64,000 nucleotides of DNA. It comes from Vanilla planifolia. Taxonomy: Eukaryota > Streptophyta > Magnoliopsida > Asparagales > Orchidaceae. Below are positions 22,894 to 34,907 of the stretch, piece after piece. The stretch covers positions 9,481,958 to 9,545,957 of the forward strand of contig CM043875.1 of the NCBI GenBank assembly GCA_023846275.1, read 5' to 3'. A program made the translations under genes and the position numbers. Position 1 is the first letter of the stretch, and every line of letters begins with the position of its first letter. The notes beneath the pieces are model-generated. The model was not told the DNA's origin. It made no database searches and saw nothing but the letters and a program-made list of their open reading frames with translations.

Positions 22894-25800
22894 TGGACAA
22901 ATTTTACACCCTTCAATTGGCTAGCTTAAGATAAGAAACTCTTAATTGAGTGCCTTTCCCTTTAGTTGTTAACTTAAATTTTGAATGATTGTTTAAAATT
23001 TAAATGTATTTAAATTTTGAATATTAAGTTAGAAATTTAAAATTTTAAATTTGAATGGTAGAGATATAATTTTGAATTTTATCTTATATATCATGAATTA
23101 TGAGATAATGTGGCATTATTATGATGCCTTAAAAGTAGATGGTAGGTAGTATTTACCTTGATGTGTATCCAATTATTAAGTAGATAGATGGTTTGAATGA
23201 GATTTCTTAAAGTAGGAATCGCAGAGGGGATTAAGGTAGGAGGTCCAAAAGTTGAACTAACTACATAAAAGCATGAATTATTAAGATAAGGATACTAGTT
23301 CACTTAACTAGACAATCCTAGATTGAATGATTTGTTGCTCAACAATTTATAAAATTATTTTTCGATTTTGGGCTAAAATTTAGTAAAACCTAGCCATGAA
23401 CTATCGAAAAGAACTAACCCAAGAGAAGCTAAGAAAAAGTGAAGTTGGGAACAAGAAAGAAAACGAGAAGATCTCAAGCCTAGATACAGGAGGAGGAGAA
23501 ATCTCTTTGGTGAAGTTCATTACTTGGCTTAAAGATAAGTTGACCTTCTTGCTATGTACTTAAATCTGGATAAATGATAGGAGAAAAGTAGAGTACTTTG
23601 TTAGATTGTAAGCTAAAACCCTTGGGTTATTTAATAAAATTAAGAACTACACAAATTTATAATGGATTTGCCATTGAATTCTTCATATCTCCAAGCATTA
23701 TTTTATGATATGTTAGTGTTAAAATCAGATCTTGCCATGTTAAGTTTGCAAATATGTTTATTAGAAATACATGTGGATTTATCATTGATGCTACAATAAT
23801 GCTAAACAAAACTTGGTCCAAGACTAGGTGAGTACTGTCATGAATTAAATCTTATCTTGATGAATTATTTTTTGAAGTCTTATTAATATTAAAATCACTA
23901 ACATGATCACTTAAAAAGATAACATGATTTTGGGTTGATATGAATCATCACTATTATGATGAGTTTTTGTAATATAGCCATGTTGAATCTCGATTTGTCA
24001 CAGGCTAAGTAAAATTATTTTGTTTTATTGAATTTTCCAACCATGCTTGATAAATGGTAAACCACATGATTTGGACATTTAAAGGAAATGATTATATCAT
24101 TATTTCATATATATATAATATTGTTGAGTTACATTCTTGGAATTATTATGATAAGATTGCAATTTATATTTCTTGGAAGGAATAAAAAGAATTATGAATT
24201 TTGTGGATCAAAATTCAACTAAGATTTATCATTGCCATTTAATGACATTCTTGCATGTTAACTATAGAATAATTCTTAAACTATGCTACAAAACACTACT
24301 AAGAAACCTAAGTAAGAGTTCTATCATGAATCAAACCTAAGGTTTGGATTTTTACCACCAAATGGGGTTAATTGCCATAGGCAAAGCCTTGAGGTTGAGT
24401 GTTAAGGCTCAGCTATAGGTTTATGATGCATTCAAAGGCATTGGAACTGACCCTTGATAGCTTAAGAGTGAGGGGGTGTTCTCATGTTTCTTATAGAAAG
24501 GGCTTGGGAGTCTTTGTTTAGCCCAAAAAGAAGGATAGGGTTAGGTGTAAGCCTCAAGAATGCTTAGCAAAGAGATCATGGAAATGATCAAGAAAGATTC
24601 AAGAATCAGAATATTCTTAAGTAAAATAGTAAGCTTGGTTAACTTTTGCTAGGTCTAACGTTTAATTGGGATATCTAAAAGAACCTATGGTTTAAATTTT
24701 GAATAACTAGAATATGAAATTTAATGTTTTGGGGTTTGAAATTTGAATGCTTTAGGTTAGAAATTTAGAAGTCTAGCAATTGAAAGTTAAATACATAATA
24801 TTTGAAATATAATACTCAAATATGATTCAATACTTGAGTAATTTATGTTAGGTTTGGAGGCAAGTTGTGATCTTAAATGAACCTTAGAGGAGATTATGGA
24901 TAGCTTGAGAATCAAGCATGGATTAGCATTTGCTAGGACTAAGTAATTTTTAAGGAATTTAGTTTTTCATAAAAAAGCCTTAAAGATAAAATTTAGGCTT
25001 AGATTAAGGACATAAAGCATTTTGTGAGTCCTTAAGCGCACCTTGGATAAGGCTTTGGTTTAGTGAGTGTCTCATTTTGGCCTTGGATTAAGGTCGATTG
25101 AGCTAGAGAGCTTAGTTTTAGCCTTAGGAGTGATACTAGGTTCAGCCAAAGGATAATTGTTCTTTTAAATATTGGTTAAACCCTAGACTAAGTTTTAAGT
25201 ATTGGTTAAGATCATTAGTAGCCTTAAATTTGGTTAGTAGACCATGTGTTAAATAGATTATATTTTTATCTAAGAGATGCATACATATCTAGAGAGATCT
25301 TTAAGATGGGTGTAGTGGCTTAGGTTTGCTCTTGAGACGTGAGAGTCATTAATGGAAGTCATGTAGACCTACGATTAAGAAGAAAGCTTATGTCTTGGAA
25401 AATGTATCTAATGGTACAAGCCAAGGATTTGAACTTGAGTGAGCTTCATTTTTTAGCCTAAATAAGTTAAAAGGTTCCAAATAAGTTTAGGCAAAAATTA
25501 GATATAGGTATAGAAATTTGGATATGGTAGGATTACATAATATAGTTTTTTATGGTTCTATAGAAACAATAAATGACCCCAAATTATTGAATAGGGTTTT
25601 GAAGAAACTTCAAGATTGTTCTAGATGATAGTTTGAGGTTAAAAGAATGCCCTATATAACCTTGATAGTAAGCTTTTTGGAATAATGTTGTATGATAAGC
25701 AAGTCAATATTGAGGATGACATGGATTAAGATACAGTAGACCATAGGTTTTAGCCTCTTAAAGTAGACATAGGTGTTGATAAATATACTAGATGATACAA

Positions 25801-27105
25801 CTCTCATAAGAAAATTTGTAACCATTATGTGTGATTGGTAGAGCCCTAATTATGGATTACCAAATCATGTGGTAAGAGACTCTAGGAGGTCTCATGCCTT
25901 ATTACTTAAGACATTATTGGAGGATCATGGATATGTTAGAGCATGTGGTGGTGGAGTGCCATGAACTATCTAAAAATCCTAGAGTTTAATGAGACATGGT
26001 TCACGTGATTAGTAAAGCCTAGTGTGTAGTTTATTAGGTCATGTGTTAGGAATTCTATGGTGATTGAATGTCACTGATTTATAAGACATCATTGGAGATT
26101 ATGGATATGCAAGAGCACCTAATATAGCACTACATAATTATTGAGAACTCTTAAACCCTTACAAGGTAGCCCCATGTGACTAGATTTTTTTTATGAAGGA
26201 TTATTAGATTTTTATGAGATAAGAGTGTCAAACTATACATTAATCACCTATGGGTTGAAGGGAGTGCATGATTATTGGTAGGATACTGAGCATCAAATTA
26301 GTTATAATACAAGATTACGGTATCATAGAGATATTTTAGGCCTTAAGGGATATTAGATAGGGTTAGTGATTATAGTTTTATGCTATGAATTTTCTTAGCA
26401 AGTTATGATATTCTTGTATGATATCACTATTCATGCTGATGGCTATATTCAATTATGTGAGATATGTTATCATTTTGCTACATGACTATTTTTGTAGCAT
26501 GACATAAGGATTCTATTTGATCTTGTTTGATCCCTCCTCCTCTCCTATATTATATGAAGGTCTAATTAGTTAGAAGCTGACATAAGAGTCAGAGTTGGTG
26601 CATTAGAATTAACACCTCTAGTAGTCTTGTCATCTAACTAGCATTTTATGATGTTTTAGTTGTAACTTCTTATTTCATGCATAATATTAATCTTTACATT
26701 TGATAAGCTTTGGTTTGTATGAAACATTTATGATGGAAATTAATATTTGTAATTTCATATAATTTTCATATGTTTGACTTGGTCTTCTAGATGGCATCTA
26801 GATAATGTGATGGTATTTTTTATATTATGGATTTGTTTATTATGGTAGGTTAATAGTTTTCCATTGGTACCGTATACACACTAGTATATATAAATGGGTT
26901 AACAAGCTTGGGGTGAACAAATTTTATTATCAACTAGGCAACCAATTGGTATGTGTACATGGTACATCTAAGGTGGCACTCCATGAGCATGTTGATCAAA
27001 TTATTGGATCTTGACTTCTAATTTTAATATTAAGCCCACGGAGGCAAAGGTGGCTATCCAAATACATTAATCGATAAATAGTGCAAAAAAATGTAAAGTG
27101 TGAAA
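22894..27105 (+). repeat. G4: 5' LTR, about 4.2 kb
   Basis: The start is TGGACAAATTTTACACCC followed by AATTGGCTAGCTTA, comparable with TGTTTTTCACC and ATTGGCTAGCTTA at the start of G5 (48513). The end is AAGTGTGAAA at 27105, a mutated GGGTGTGACA, just before a primer-binding site. AT minisatellites lie at about 22975-23060 and 24685-24830. The first half (23070-24990) aligns with the truncated 3' LTR. No open frame is meaningful. Confidence 0.75.
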
Positions 27106-27109
27106 GAGT

Positions 27110-27128
27110 TGTTATCTGAGTCTAGATT
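27110..27128 (+). other. Primer-binding site of gypsy G4 (decayed)
   Basis: TGTTATCTGAGTCTAGATT resembles the initiator tRNA-Met site TGGTATCAGAGC... with several substitutions. It lies a few bases after the LTR end, as expected. Confidence 0.6.
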
Positions 27129-27419
27129 AAAAGAGCCTAGGTTTGTGTACCCTAAGTTAGAGTCTAGGCATACCTAGGCATATTAGATCAACTTTATTAA
27201 GGTGGAAAGCATTAGGATATATGATTCTATAAATAAGAGTAATTAATATGTGTTTTAATTTTTTTCTTATGTAACTAAGTGTGGTATTTTTCTTCTTTAC
27301 ATAGATGATCAGAACACATAGACTTAGACTAACTAGCTAGGGTTCTAACATCATAGGTTCAACTTATTCCTTAAGTGGAGCTATTCTTGGAGTCTAAGCC
27401 ATGAATTTTTTAAGTATGA

Positions 27420-27985
27420 TAGATTGGCTATGGGAAACAACTAGTTAGTGCACGTTCAAGAGTTCTTTGATGCTTTGGGGTGCCTAGCTAACTTTGATAA
27501 CCTTGGTTGTTGATGGACATGTTGTTAGTTGGTGGCATGGTAAGCACCACTCGAAGTTTGGGGATGTCCCTAATATTGAGATTCCTTGGAGTGAGTTCAT
27601 GGTAGTATGTAGAGATTGTTATCAACCAACGATGGCCAAGGCATAGTTCCATAAAGAGCTAACTCACTTGAGCCAAAGATAGATGATTATAATGGATAAT
27701 GCTTCTAGATTCACCTATCTCACTTGATATGGTTTAAAGCTAGTTACTTCAAAAGATCTTAGTAGTGAGATCATTATGGAGAGACTCAATCATTCTTTAC
27801 AAAGACACCTAGTGGTTACCATTTTTACATGATATTATGGCTTAGTTAAGGCTACCAAGTTGGTTAAGTAGGTAGAGCATTGGATGGAGCCTCATTAGGA
27901 GGCTAATAATGAAAGGAAGAACTCTAACAATAGTAAGGAAAGGAGGAATAACAAATTTCATGATAAAAAATGGAAGAAGTGATCT
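27420..27985 (+). pseudogene. gag: Gypsy gag relic (G4)
   Basis: The sequence reads as a plant gypsy gag (Retrotrans_gag type). A SWWHGKHHSKFGDVPNIEIPWSEFM segment near 27530-27600 matches the usual WW...WxxF pattern. Then RDCYQPTMAKA, FHKELTHLSQ, NASRFTYLT, YGLKLVTSKDL and IIMERLNHSLQRHLV follow up to about 27810. A lysine/asparagine-rich stretch near 27900-27970 precedes the expected zinc knuckle, which is not recognisable. Several in-frame stops interrupt it. It would have encoded the particle protein. Confidence 0.7.
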
Positions 27986-28189
27986 AATTTAGATTGTTAG
28001 TCTTCACCCATTTTAGCTGAGCCAATTAGTGAGTAATAGATTAATTTAGAGATCAAGGCTGAGTTGTAGATGTCATTTTAATGGTCATAATGGGGGCATA
28101 AAGTTCATACAAAACATTTACTTTATCTTCTTGAAAGAAGGTCATATTAAGGCTAGTTGGCTTAAGGGACAAAAGGCTATTTAGAGCAC

Positions 28190-28620
28190 TAAATAAGGAG
28201 AATGGTAGTTGAAGTTCTATGTACTAACTCACCAGAGGTTTCAAATATCATTACTAACATGATCTCCTTTCACAATGTTATTCTTGTTGTACTTTTTATA
28301 TTAGTGCTTTGCATTCTTTCATTTTTAAGGTTACTTGAGAGAGAGATGAGGGTGATTACAATTACCATTAACAATGAATCTATCTTCTAGCAAAGTGATC
28401 CCAGCTAGATTTAGGGTTTGTGGAAACTTAGTTACCCTTATCCATGGTTTTGAAGTTACACTGATTTGAGTACATAATGTTGACTTTGGCATCATTTTAG
28501 GCATCAACTGGATGTCCAAACATGATGTAACATTTGATTATTGGGAGAAGAAGGCCTGGGTTATGATGTCAAACTTAGTTGATGTAGTTTACTTAGGAAT
28601 CAATGAACATGTACTCATGA
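28190..28620 (+). pseudogene. pol: Gypsy aspartic protease relic (G4)
   Basis: The diagnostic end of the gypsy protease region is well preserved at about 28470-28570: DFGIILGINWMSKHDVTFDYWEKKAWV, corresponding to the family pattern YDVILGMDWLSKxxAxIDYxxK. The active-site DSGAT/S segment upstream (expected near 28390-28420) is not recognisable. A 62-codon open frame at 28202-28390 covers the upstream part but carries no motif I can trust. Confidence 0.65.
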
Positions 28621-28739
28621 TTTTAATAGTTTAGGTATTAAAGTTGGTTTGTAAAGGCTATATAGCCTAGCAAACTTTTGTAACTAATAAGCATAGTCCC
28701 TAACTTTGTAAGACACACCCATTATGTAAGATTATCTTA

Positions 28740-30040
28740 ATGTATTTCTAAATGATATATTAGGATTTCCACCAAAGTATAAGATTGAGTTTCCCGTTAA
28801 CTTCCAGCTAAGAGCCACTCTACCTCCTAAGAAACCATATTGTATGGCTCCAACATAAATCAAAGAACTCAAGGTTAAATTATAGAACTTGGTGAATATT
28901 GTCTTGATTATGCCTAGTGTTTCTTCTTGGGGAGCCCATATTCTTTTTGTTAAAACGAAAGATGATAGCTTGTGCGTGTGTGTTATTATTGAGAATTGAA
29001 CAAAACATTTAAGAATTGGTATTTCTCACCTTGTTTTGGTAATCTACTTGATCAATTACAAGGTGCTTCATTTTTTTCTAAGATTATTATTCAATCAGTA
29101 TACCATCAAATCCAAATTCAAGAAAAAATATCCCTAAAATAATATTCAGAACATACTATAGGCATTTTGAGTATATAGTTTTTTCCCTTACATTATCTAA
29201 CACACCTACAATGTTTGTAGAATTAATGAACTACATCTTTCAACCCTTCTTAGGCTAATGTGTCATTGTATTCATATATGATATCATAACATACTATAAA
29301 AGTAGGAAGTAGGATGCAATGTATCTTTAAATAGTGTTGAATTTTTTAGTGGTAAGAAACTTTATACAAAATTTGTCATTATGATTGTTGAAGGAGTTTT
29401 TGTAGATCTTAGCAAGGTCATAGCAATTATTGATTGGTAGAGACTAGCTATAGTATCCAAGATCAATAGTTTTGTTGGTCTTGTGGGCTATTATCATAAA
29501 TTTTTGTCAAATATTTCTAGGGTTGCAGCAACTCCTACTGAGTTGACAAGGAATAGTATGGCTTTTTCTTGTTCCAATCAGTATGAGTAGAGCTTTATTG
29601 AAGAACAAATTGAGTTCAATTCTAATCTTAACCTTATCAATGTAGTGCATACTATAGAAGTTATATTTAGATACATCACATAGTGGATTGGGAGCTATTC
29701 TTATGCAAGATGGATGGGTTATTGACTATGCATCTAGTTAATCATGTGAGCATGAGTACAATTACTAACTCTTAACTTAGAGTAAGCTACCATGGTTTTT
29801 GCTCTCAATATTTAGACATTATTTCTATGGAGTTAAGGTTGAGCTATTCTCTAATCACAAAAGCCTTAACTACATATTGTCTTAGAGAGAGTCTTAATCT
29901 GAGGTAGATGCATTGGTTAGGCTCATTTAATATTATGATTTGGATATTGCGTATTGTGAGGGTAAAGAAAAATTAGTAGTTGAACCTTTGAGTAAAGGCA
30001 TAACTCTCAGATCTATGCTTACAGAGAGATGAAAGAAAGA
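28740..30040 (+). pseudogene. pol: Gypsy reverse transcriptase / RNase H relic (G4)
   Basis: RT opens with LGFPPKYKIEFPVN, then KKPYCMAPT, IKELKVKL, PSVSSWGAHILFVKTKDDSLCVC (usual PSxSPWGAPVLFVKKKDGSxRxC). The catalytic FIDD box appears as FIYD at 29271-29282 (VIVFIYDII). The connection region reads VGYYHKFLSNISRVAATPTELT near 29490-29560, the usual GYYRRFIxxFSxIAxPLTxLT. RNase H traces follow (FIEEQIEF, EVIFRYIT, QLLTLNLE-ATMVFAL, LFLWS). Stops and frameshifts are frequent, and the mutated active site rules out activity. Confidence 0.8.
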
Positions 30041-30099
30041 GACCTTGTGTGATATTAATAGAGTTTAGACCAAATAAATAGTTTAGCTTTTGGTAGCTT

Positions 30100-31334
30100 A
30101 ACTCAATACACTTAGTATCTAGGCTAATCAATTTGATGAGCTAAGGACATTTTGTAGTAAGATCTTAAGCTTTAGGGGATGCTTGATAGATTACAACTAG
30201 GAGAGTATGAGAACTTTACTATTGGGGATGTTATTTTGACTTATCATGATGTGTGGTCTGTCTATCAACACCAATAGTTCATAACTAGCTTATTAGGAGA
30301 GGCTCATGATATTAAGTTAGTGATTCACCAATGTGAAGCCAAATTATGTAGAAACCTCAAAAACATCTTATGGTGGAGATTTTTAAAGAAGGACGTGATC
30401 ACCATGTTTTGAGATGCTTGATTTGTTAATGAGTTAAAGCTGAACATCATAATATTGGTAGTTTAATTTAGAACTTGGCCATATAAGAATTGAAATAAGA
30501 CAAAATTACCATGGACTTTATGTCAAGCTTGCTAAGGATTATGCAAACTATGATACGTTTTGTCTGGTAATAGAATGATTGATAAAATTGGCTCATTTTA
30601 TTGTTGTGAAAAAGATAGATTATGTAAGAAAACTAGTAGAGTTAAATGTGTAGCAGATTGTTTGTCTGCATGGTGTGCCTGAAGAGATTATCTTAGATAA
30701 AGATACAAAATTCATCTCTTACTTTTGGAATAATATGCATTAGGATTTAGGAACCAATCTTTAGTTTCTACACAACTTATCATCCTCAAATGGAAAATTA
30801 ATGAGAAAGGACAATCCAAACCTTGGAGGATTTGCTAAGGCTTAGTGTGTAGTCTTACTCCTTTACTAGTTTAGGCAGTTACTACTAATAGTGTTTGTTT
30901 ATAATAACAACTATGAGTCAATGGCATTTTATAAGACTTTATGTGATTGATATTATAGTTTTCCATTATGTTAGGATGAAGGAGAGTTCAGGTAGAATTT
31001 GGATCCTAGATTATTAAGGAGACTACTAAGGACATATACAGATTGTATAAGAGACTATGTATGATATAGGACAAATAAAAGAAATACTTTAATAACAAGC
31101 ATAGATAGGTAATTTTTGAGATACAAGATCAAGTATTTCTAAAGATAAGTCATATATGAGTATTGTTCAAGTTTGTAAATCTAAGATTACACTTAAATAT
31201 ATTAGATTATATTATATCATGAAGAGTATTGGGTTAGTAGCCTATTGTTGCTTAGAATACATAATGTTTTCCTTGTATTTAATCTGAAGAATCCTTCACA
31301 TTTTCTTGATGAGGTTCCTAAAGATCTCTAACTA
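30100..31334 (+). pseudogene. pol: Gypsy integrase relic with C-terminal region (G4)
   Basis: The core starts near 30510 with TMDFMSSLL, then a drifting LVIE-LIKLAHFIVVKKID (usual VIVDRLTKSAHFIPVK), CLHGVPEEIILDKDTKFISYFWNNM near 30655-30740, and LHNLSSSNGKL (usual YHPQTDGQSER). After it come NYESMAFYKTL-like pieces (usual NNSYHASIGMAPYEALYGR). The tail near 31140-31320 has FKSVNLRL/LKYIRLYYIMKSIGLVAY, matching the PRYIGPFEILERVGxVAYRL region that leads to the chromodomain end of chromoviruses. The chromodomain itself is not seen before the 3' LTR. Many stops are present. Confidence 0.75.
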
Positions 31335-33255
31335 TAACCAGATAAAAGATTAGATTTTTGTCTTATGTATCTTGCATTATAAGATAAGGTTTTTTCATTT
31401 TGATGCCTTAAATGTAGATTGTAGGCCATCATTATCTTGATATGTATCCAACTATGAGGAAGTCAAAAGGTTTGGATGAGATTCCTTAAAAGTGGGAATG
31501 AAGGAGTTTGATTAAGGAATGATGTTCCAAAGTTATATTAACTCCTTAAATGCATGAATTATTAGCATAAGGATTAGAGTAGAGCTATCCTAGCCAACCT
31601 AACTAGATAAATCTTGATTAAATGATTTGTTGGCTAAACATTTGTAAACCTATTTTGTGTTTTGAGCTAACATTTAGCAAACCTAACCATGTACTACTTC
31701 AAGAAACCTACCTGGGAAAAGTTAAGGGAGAAGTGAAGTCAAAAGAAAGGAAGAAAAAAGGAAGATCTCAAGCTTGGATAAAGAATAAGGACCTTTGATG
31801 AAGTCCATTACATCACTTAATGGTATGTATGCCTCTTTTTATGCACATAAATCTAGATGACAATAATAAAGCCACGTACTTTGCTAGATTGCATGCTATA
31901 ACTCTAAGGTTTATCTATGGAAATGAAACCTTGCAAATTTATAATGGTTATCCCATGGCTTTGTTTATTTCATCCATGCATATTTCATGATATGTTAGTG
32001 TATAAATTAGATCTTATTAAGTAAATATTGTAATTATGTCAATTGGGAATACATTGAGATTTGTTATTAATGCCATAATAATGCTAAGCAAAATATTATC
32101 CATGATTAGATGACTACATCCATGAATCAAATCATGCTTTGATAAAGAATTCTTATAAGTTTTATTAAAATTAAAATTGCAAACATGTTCACTTAAAAAG
32201 ATAATGTGATTTTGGGTTGATATGAAACACCACATACTATGATATATTTCTTTGATGTAATCATGTTGAATCTTGATTTGTGACATGCTAAGTTTAATTA
32301 TTGAGTAGTTGTTTACTTAATTTTGCAACCATGATTGATAATTAGAAAAAACAATGACGTGTGCATATAAAGGAAATTCTTTTATCATGATTTAATATAT
32401 TAATATTATTGAGTAAACTCTTGGAATTGATAAGATAAACATGTAATTTTTTATTTTTCGAAAATTCCCAATTTAATTATGAATTTTGTGGTTTAGAATT
32501 CAACCAAGATTTATCATTAATAAATGATAACATTCTAGTTTGTTAACCTAAGAATAATTCTTAAACTATTTTACTAAACAGAACTAAGAAACATAAGGAA
32601 GATTTCCTTCACAAATCAAACTCAGGAATTGGATTTTTGTAACAAATTGGGTAAATTATCTTGGATTAAGCCTTGGTGATGTGTGTTAAGGCTCGACTAC
32701 AGGTTAAGATGCATTGAGAGGCCTAACACACTTTAGATAAGGCTTTGATTTAGTGGAAATGGCTTGAAGGTCTTAATTTATCCCTAAAAGAATGCTTTGG
32801 CCATACATGAGTCTTGGTTAGGCTTAGCAAAGGAGATAATGGGTTTGGTTAAGAAGGATTTAAGAATTGAAAAATTCTTAAGGCGACTAGTAATCTTGGT
32901 TAACTTAGTTTAACTCTAAACACTAATTTGGATAATAAAGAGAACTTAGGGTTTGAAATTTGAAAATCTAGAGTTTGAAATTTGAAGGTCTTAAGTTTGA
33001 AATTTGGATCTTTAGGTTAGAAATTTAAAAGTATATGGTTTAAAAGTTAAATACCTAAGGTTTGAAATTTAAACATTAAATAAGGTTAAGTACTTGGGTA
33101 AGTTTAGTTAAGCATGGAAGTTATTTTTTTTTACCTTGGATTAACTTTAAGTAAGATAATATATAACTTGAGAATTAGACATGGATTAGCTTTGGATAAG
33201 ACTAAGTAGTTAAGAATTTCAATTTTGCATAAGAAAACCCTTAACATAAGATTTA
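31335..33255 (+). repeat. G4: 3' LTR, truncated
   Basis: It aligns with 23070-24990 of the 5' LTR. Examples are TTTTGATGCCTTAAATGTAGATTGTAGG, TTGATATGTATCCAACTATGAGG, GAAGATCTCAAGC and the minisatellite of GTTTGAAATTTGAA units at 32940-33100. It lacks roughly the first 180 bp and everything after the point equivalent to 24990. Confidence 0.75.
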
Positions 33256-33382
33256 GTAAGAGCTTATATACACCAAAATGTAGAGGATACACTTAAGTAT
33301 TTGTGTATATACATTTTCATAATTCATTATCACACTATTGTTGATAATCGTAGCATCAAGTTTTCCATCATCAAGAGGAGAT
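33256..33382 (+). other. Remnant of copia A interior with polypurine tract
   Basis: About 130 bp without gypsy similarity end in CATCATCAAGAGGAGAT directly before the TGTTAAAC start of the 3' LTR. This is the typical 3' internal end and polypurine tract of a Sirevirus. Confidence 0.65.
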
Positions 33383-34907
33383 TGTTAAACTTATGGACCC
33401 ATGTGATAGTTTGATGATAATAAAACTATACATCTTTATATACTATTACTTCGCTTTGAGTGTGTTATTGTCAAGATTAGTAGAAAAAAGAATTATATTG
33501 GATTAGTTAAGCTAGGAAATTTCATATTGGAGATGATAGGGATGGTGGTTGGTTTTGATGGTATAGTGATTGTCCTCAACATCTCTTACTCTATTTTATT
33601 ATGCTAAAATATTAAGACCTATACTAATATTCATGTGATACCTAGGTTCATGCATTTTCACCATCATGTATGCCCATTTGATTTCTCTTAGAAATCATTT
33701 ATTTTTCTAAAACTATAATAGTTTTATAATAATAAAGATCACACTTCAATTCTTAATCAAGAGTTAGGAAAACAATAAGTAAAGTAAAAAATGTTAAACA
33801 CTGAATTAATTGTATTGTATGACTAGTTAATAATCCATATAATACATGCGGTTAGAATGTATGACCAATGCCTTATTTGTAAATACCAAGACAACATATA
33901 ATATGATAACTATCATAATATAGTATACTTGTATTTGGGATAACCATGTTGAAAGAAAGAAATCTAGGGAGTTTCATATAATGCACCATATAAGTATCAT
34001 AGAAGTATGATCAGTCAATGGGATAACTACCGTGAGTGAAGAAACAACCAGAACATTTCATATAGTATGATATTTCTTATCATTCAAATATGAACATGCA
34101 TTGAGTACAGAAAGAAAACAATCATAGAGTTTCAAACAATAGATGTATCCTCATCATATAATAATCAATTATTTGGGCTATAAAAAAAATAGAGTTTCAT
34201 ATAGTATGATATATTGTTATTAAGCTATATGAACACTTAATTTTATAGCAATAATACAATACAATCCTTTGTTCATATTACATGAATAGAAGCAAAAAAA
34301 TGTAACATCTACTAAATCACCTCAAAAATAAAAAAAGTATTCTTTGGTTACTTTTGATATTGCCTTAAGTTGCATTATAAGTATTCTTTGCCTTTGAATA
34401 CACCTTAGCAACTCATAAAAAATAGCAAATGCAAATATTTTCAAATCCAATGAGGTGATTTCTATTCAAAAGCTATTTTAAGTATAACTTTCTCTCTCAA
34501 TTCATTTTTTTATTATTAAGATCATTTCATATGTCTTTTACATCATAGTGTGCCACTCATAATTAGTAATGGTTACAAGAGATCATGTAAAGCTTATGTT
34601 GTACAGTTGTTATAATTGGTTCTTAGTATTCTTGCATTAGAGTCATTTGAGTGATTGGCTTGTTTGGCCCTCTCTTGTATTTGTTTAGATCAAATTATAA
34701 GGCTATTTTATTACCAGTCATTTGACAAAAGGTAGTTAGTCAAGTAAGCTTAGTTGTCGGACTAAGGGTTACATAAATTTGGATTTGGATCAAACCTCCT
34801 AAAATATTTGTTTTTTATTGCAACTTTTATAACACAAATTTTTAAGAGTAATTAGTTTTATTAAAAATCACAACTCACCCTATTCTTGTGGTTTGATAGT
34901 TTCTACA
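33383..34907 (+). repeat. A: 3' LTR, about 1.5 kb
   Basis: It opens TGTTAAACTTATGGACCC, then TTTGATGATAATAAAACTATACAT, the same as the 5' LTR at 20953, and ends TTCTACA. In the 3' third, the AAAGGTAGTTAGTCAAGTAAGCTTAG block matches AAAGGCAGTTAATGAAGTAAGCTTAA of the 5' copy. The extra 600 bp near 33480-34080 are absent from the 5' LTR. Confidence 0.8.

Larger units (their letters stand above)
22894..33255 (+). mobile_element. G4: Ty3/gypsy element with both LTRs, 3' LTR truncated
   Basis: This is the only gypsy copy here with an internal domain. Order: 5' LTR (22894-27105), primer-binding site, gag, protease, RT/RNase H, integrase, 3' LTR (from about 31335). The 3' LTR breaks off at about 33255, half-way, against a remnant of copia A; no 3' target duplication survives. 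Pol order (integrase after RT) and domain wording fit Ty3/gypsy, and the tail resembles chromoviruses of Tekay/Del type. All domains carry stops and frameshifts. Confidence 0.85.
20953..34907 (+). mobile_element. A: copia element nested in B and carrying gypsy G4
   Basis: A Sirevirus-like element with a 5' LTR at 20953-21863, a primer-binding site, a gag relic, a polypurine tract and a 3' LTR at 33383-34907. The interior from 22894 to about 33255 is occupied by gypsy element G4. Only about 130 bp of A's own interior remains to its right, so protease, integrase and RT of A have been deleted. Flanking duplications AAAGT (20948) and CAAGA (34908) agree at three of five positions, consistent with an old insertion into B's gag. 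Confidence 0.8.

Noticed and set aside
32017..32286. 89-codon minus-strand open frame
   Set aside because: It lies within the G4 3' LTR. The corresponding region of the 5' LTR (about 23730-24000) does not keep the frame.
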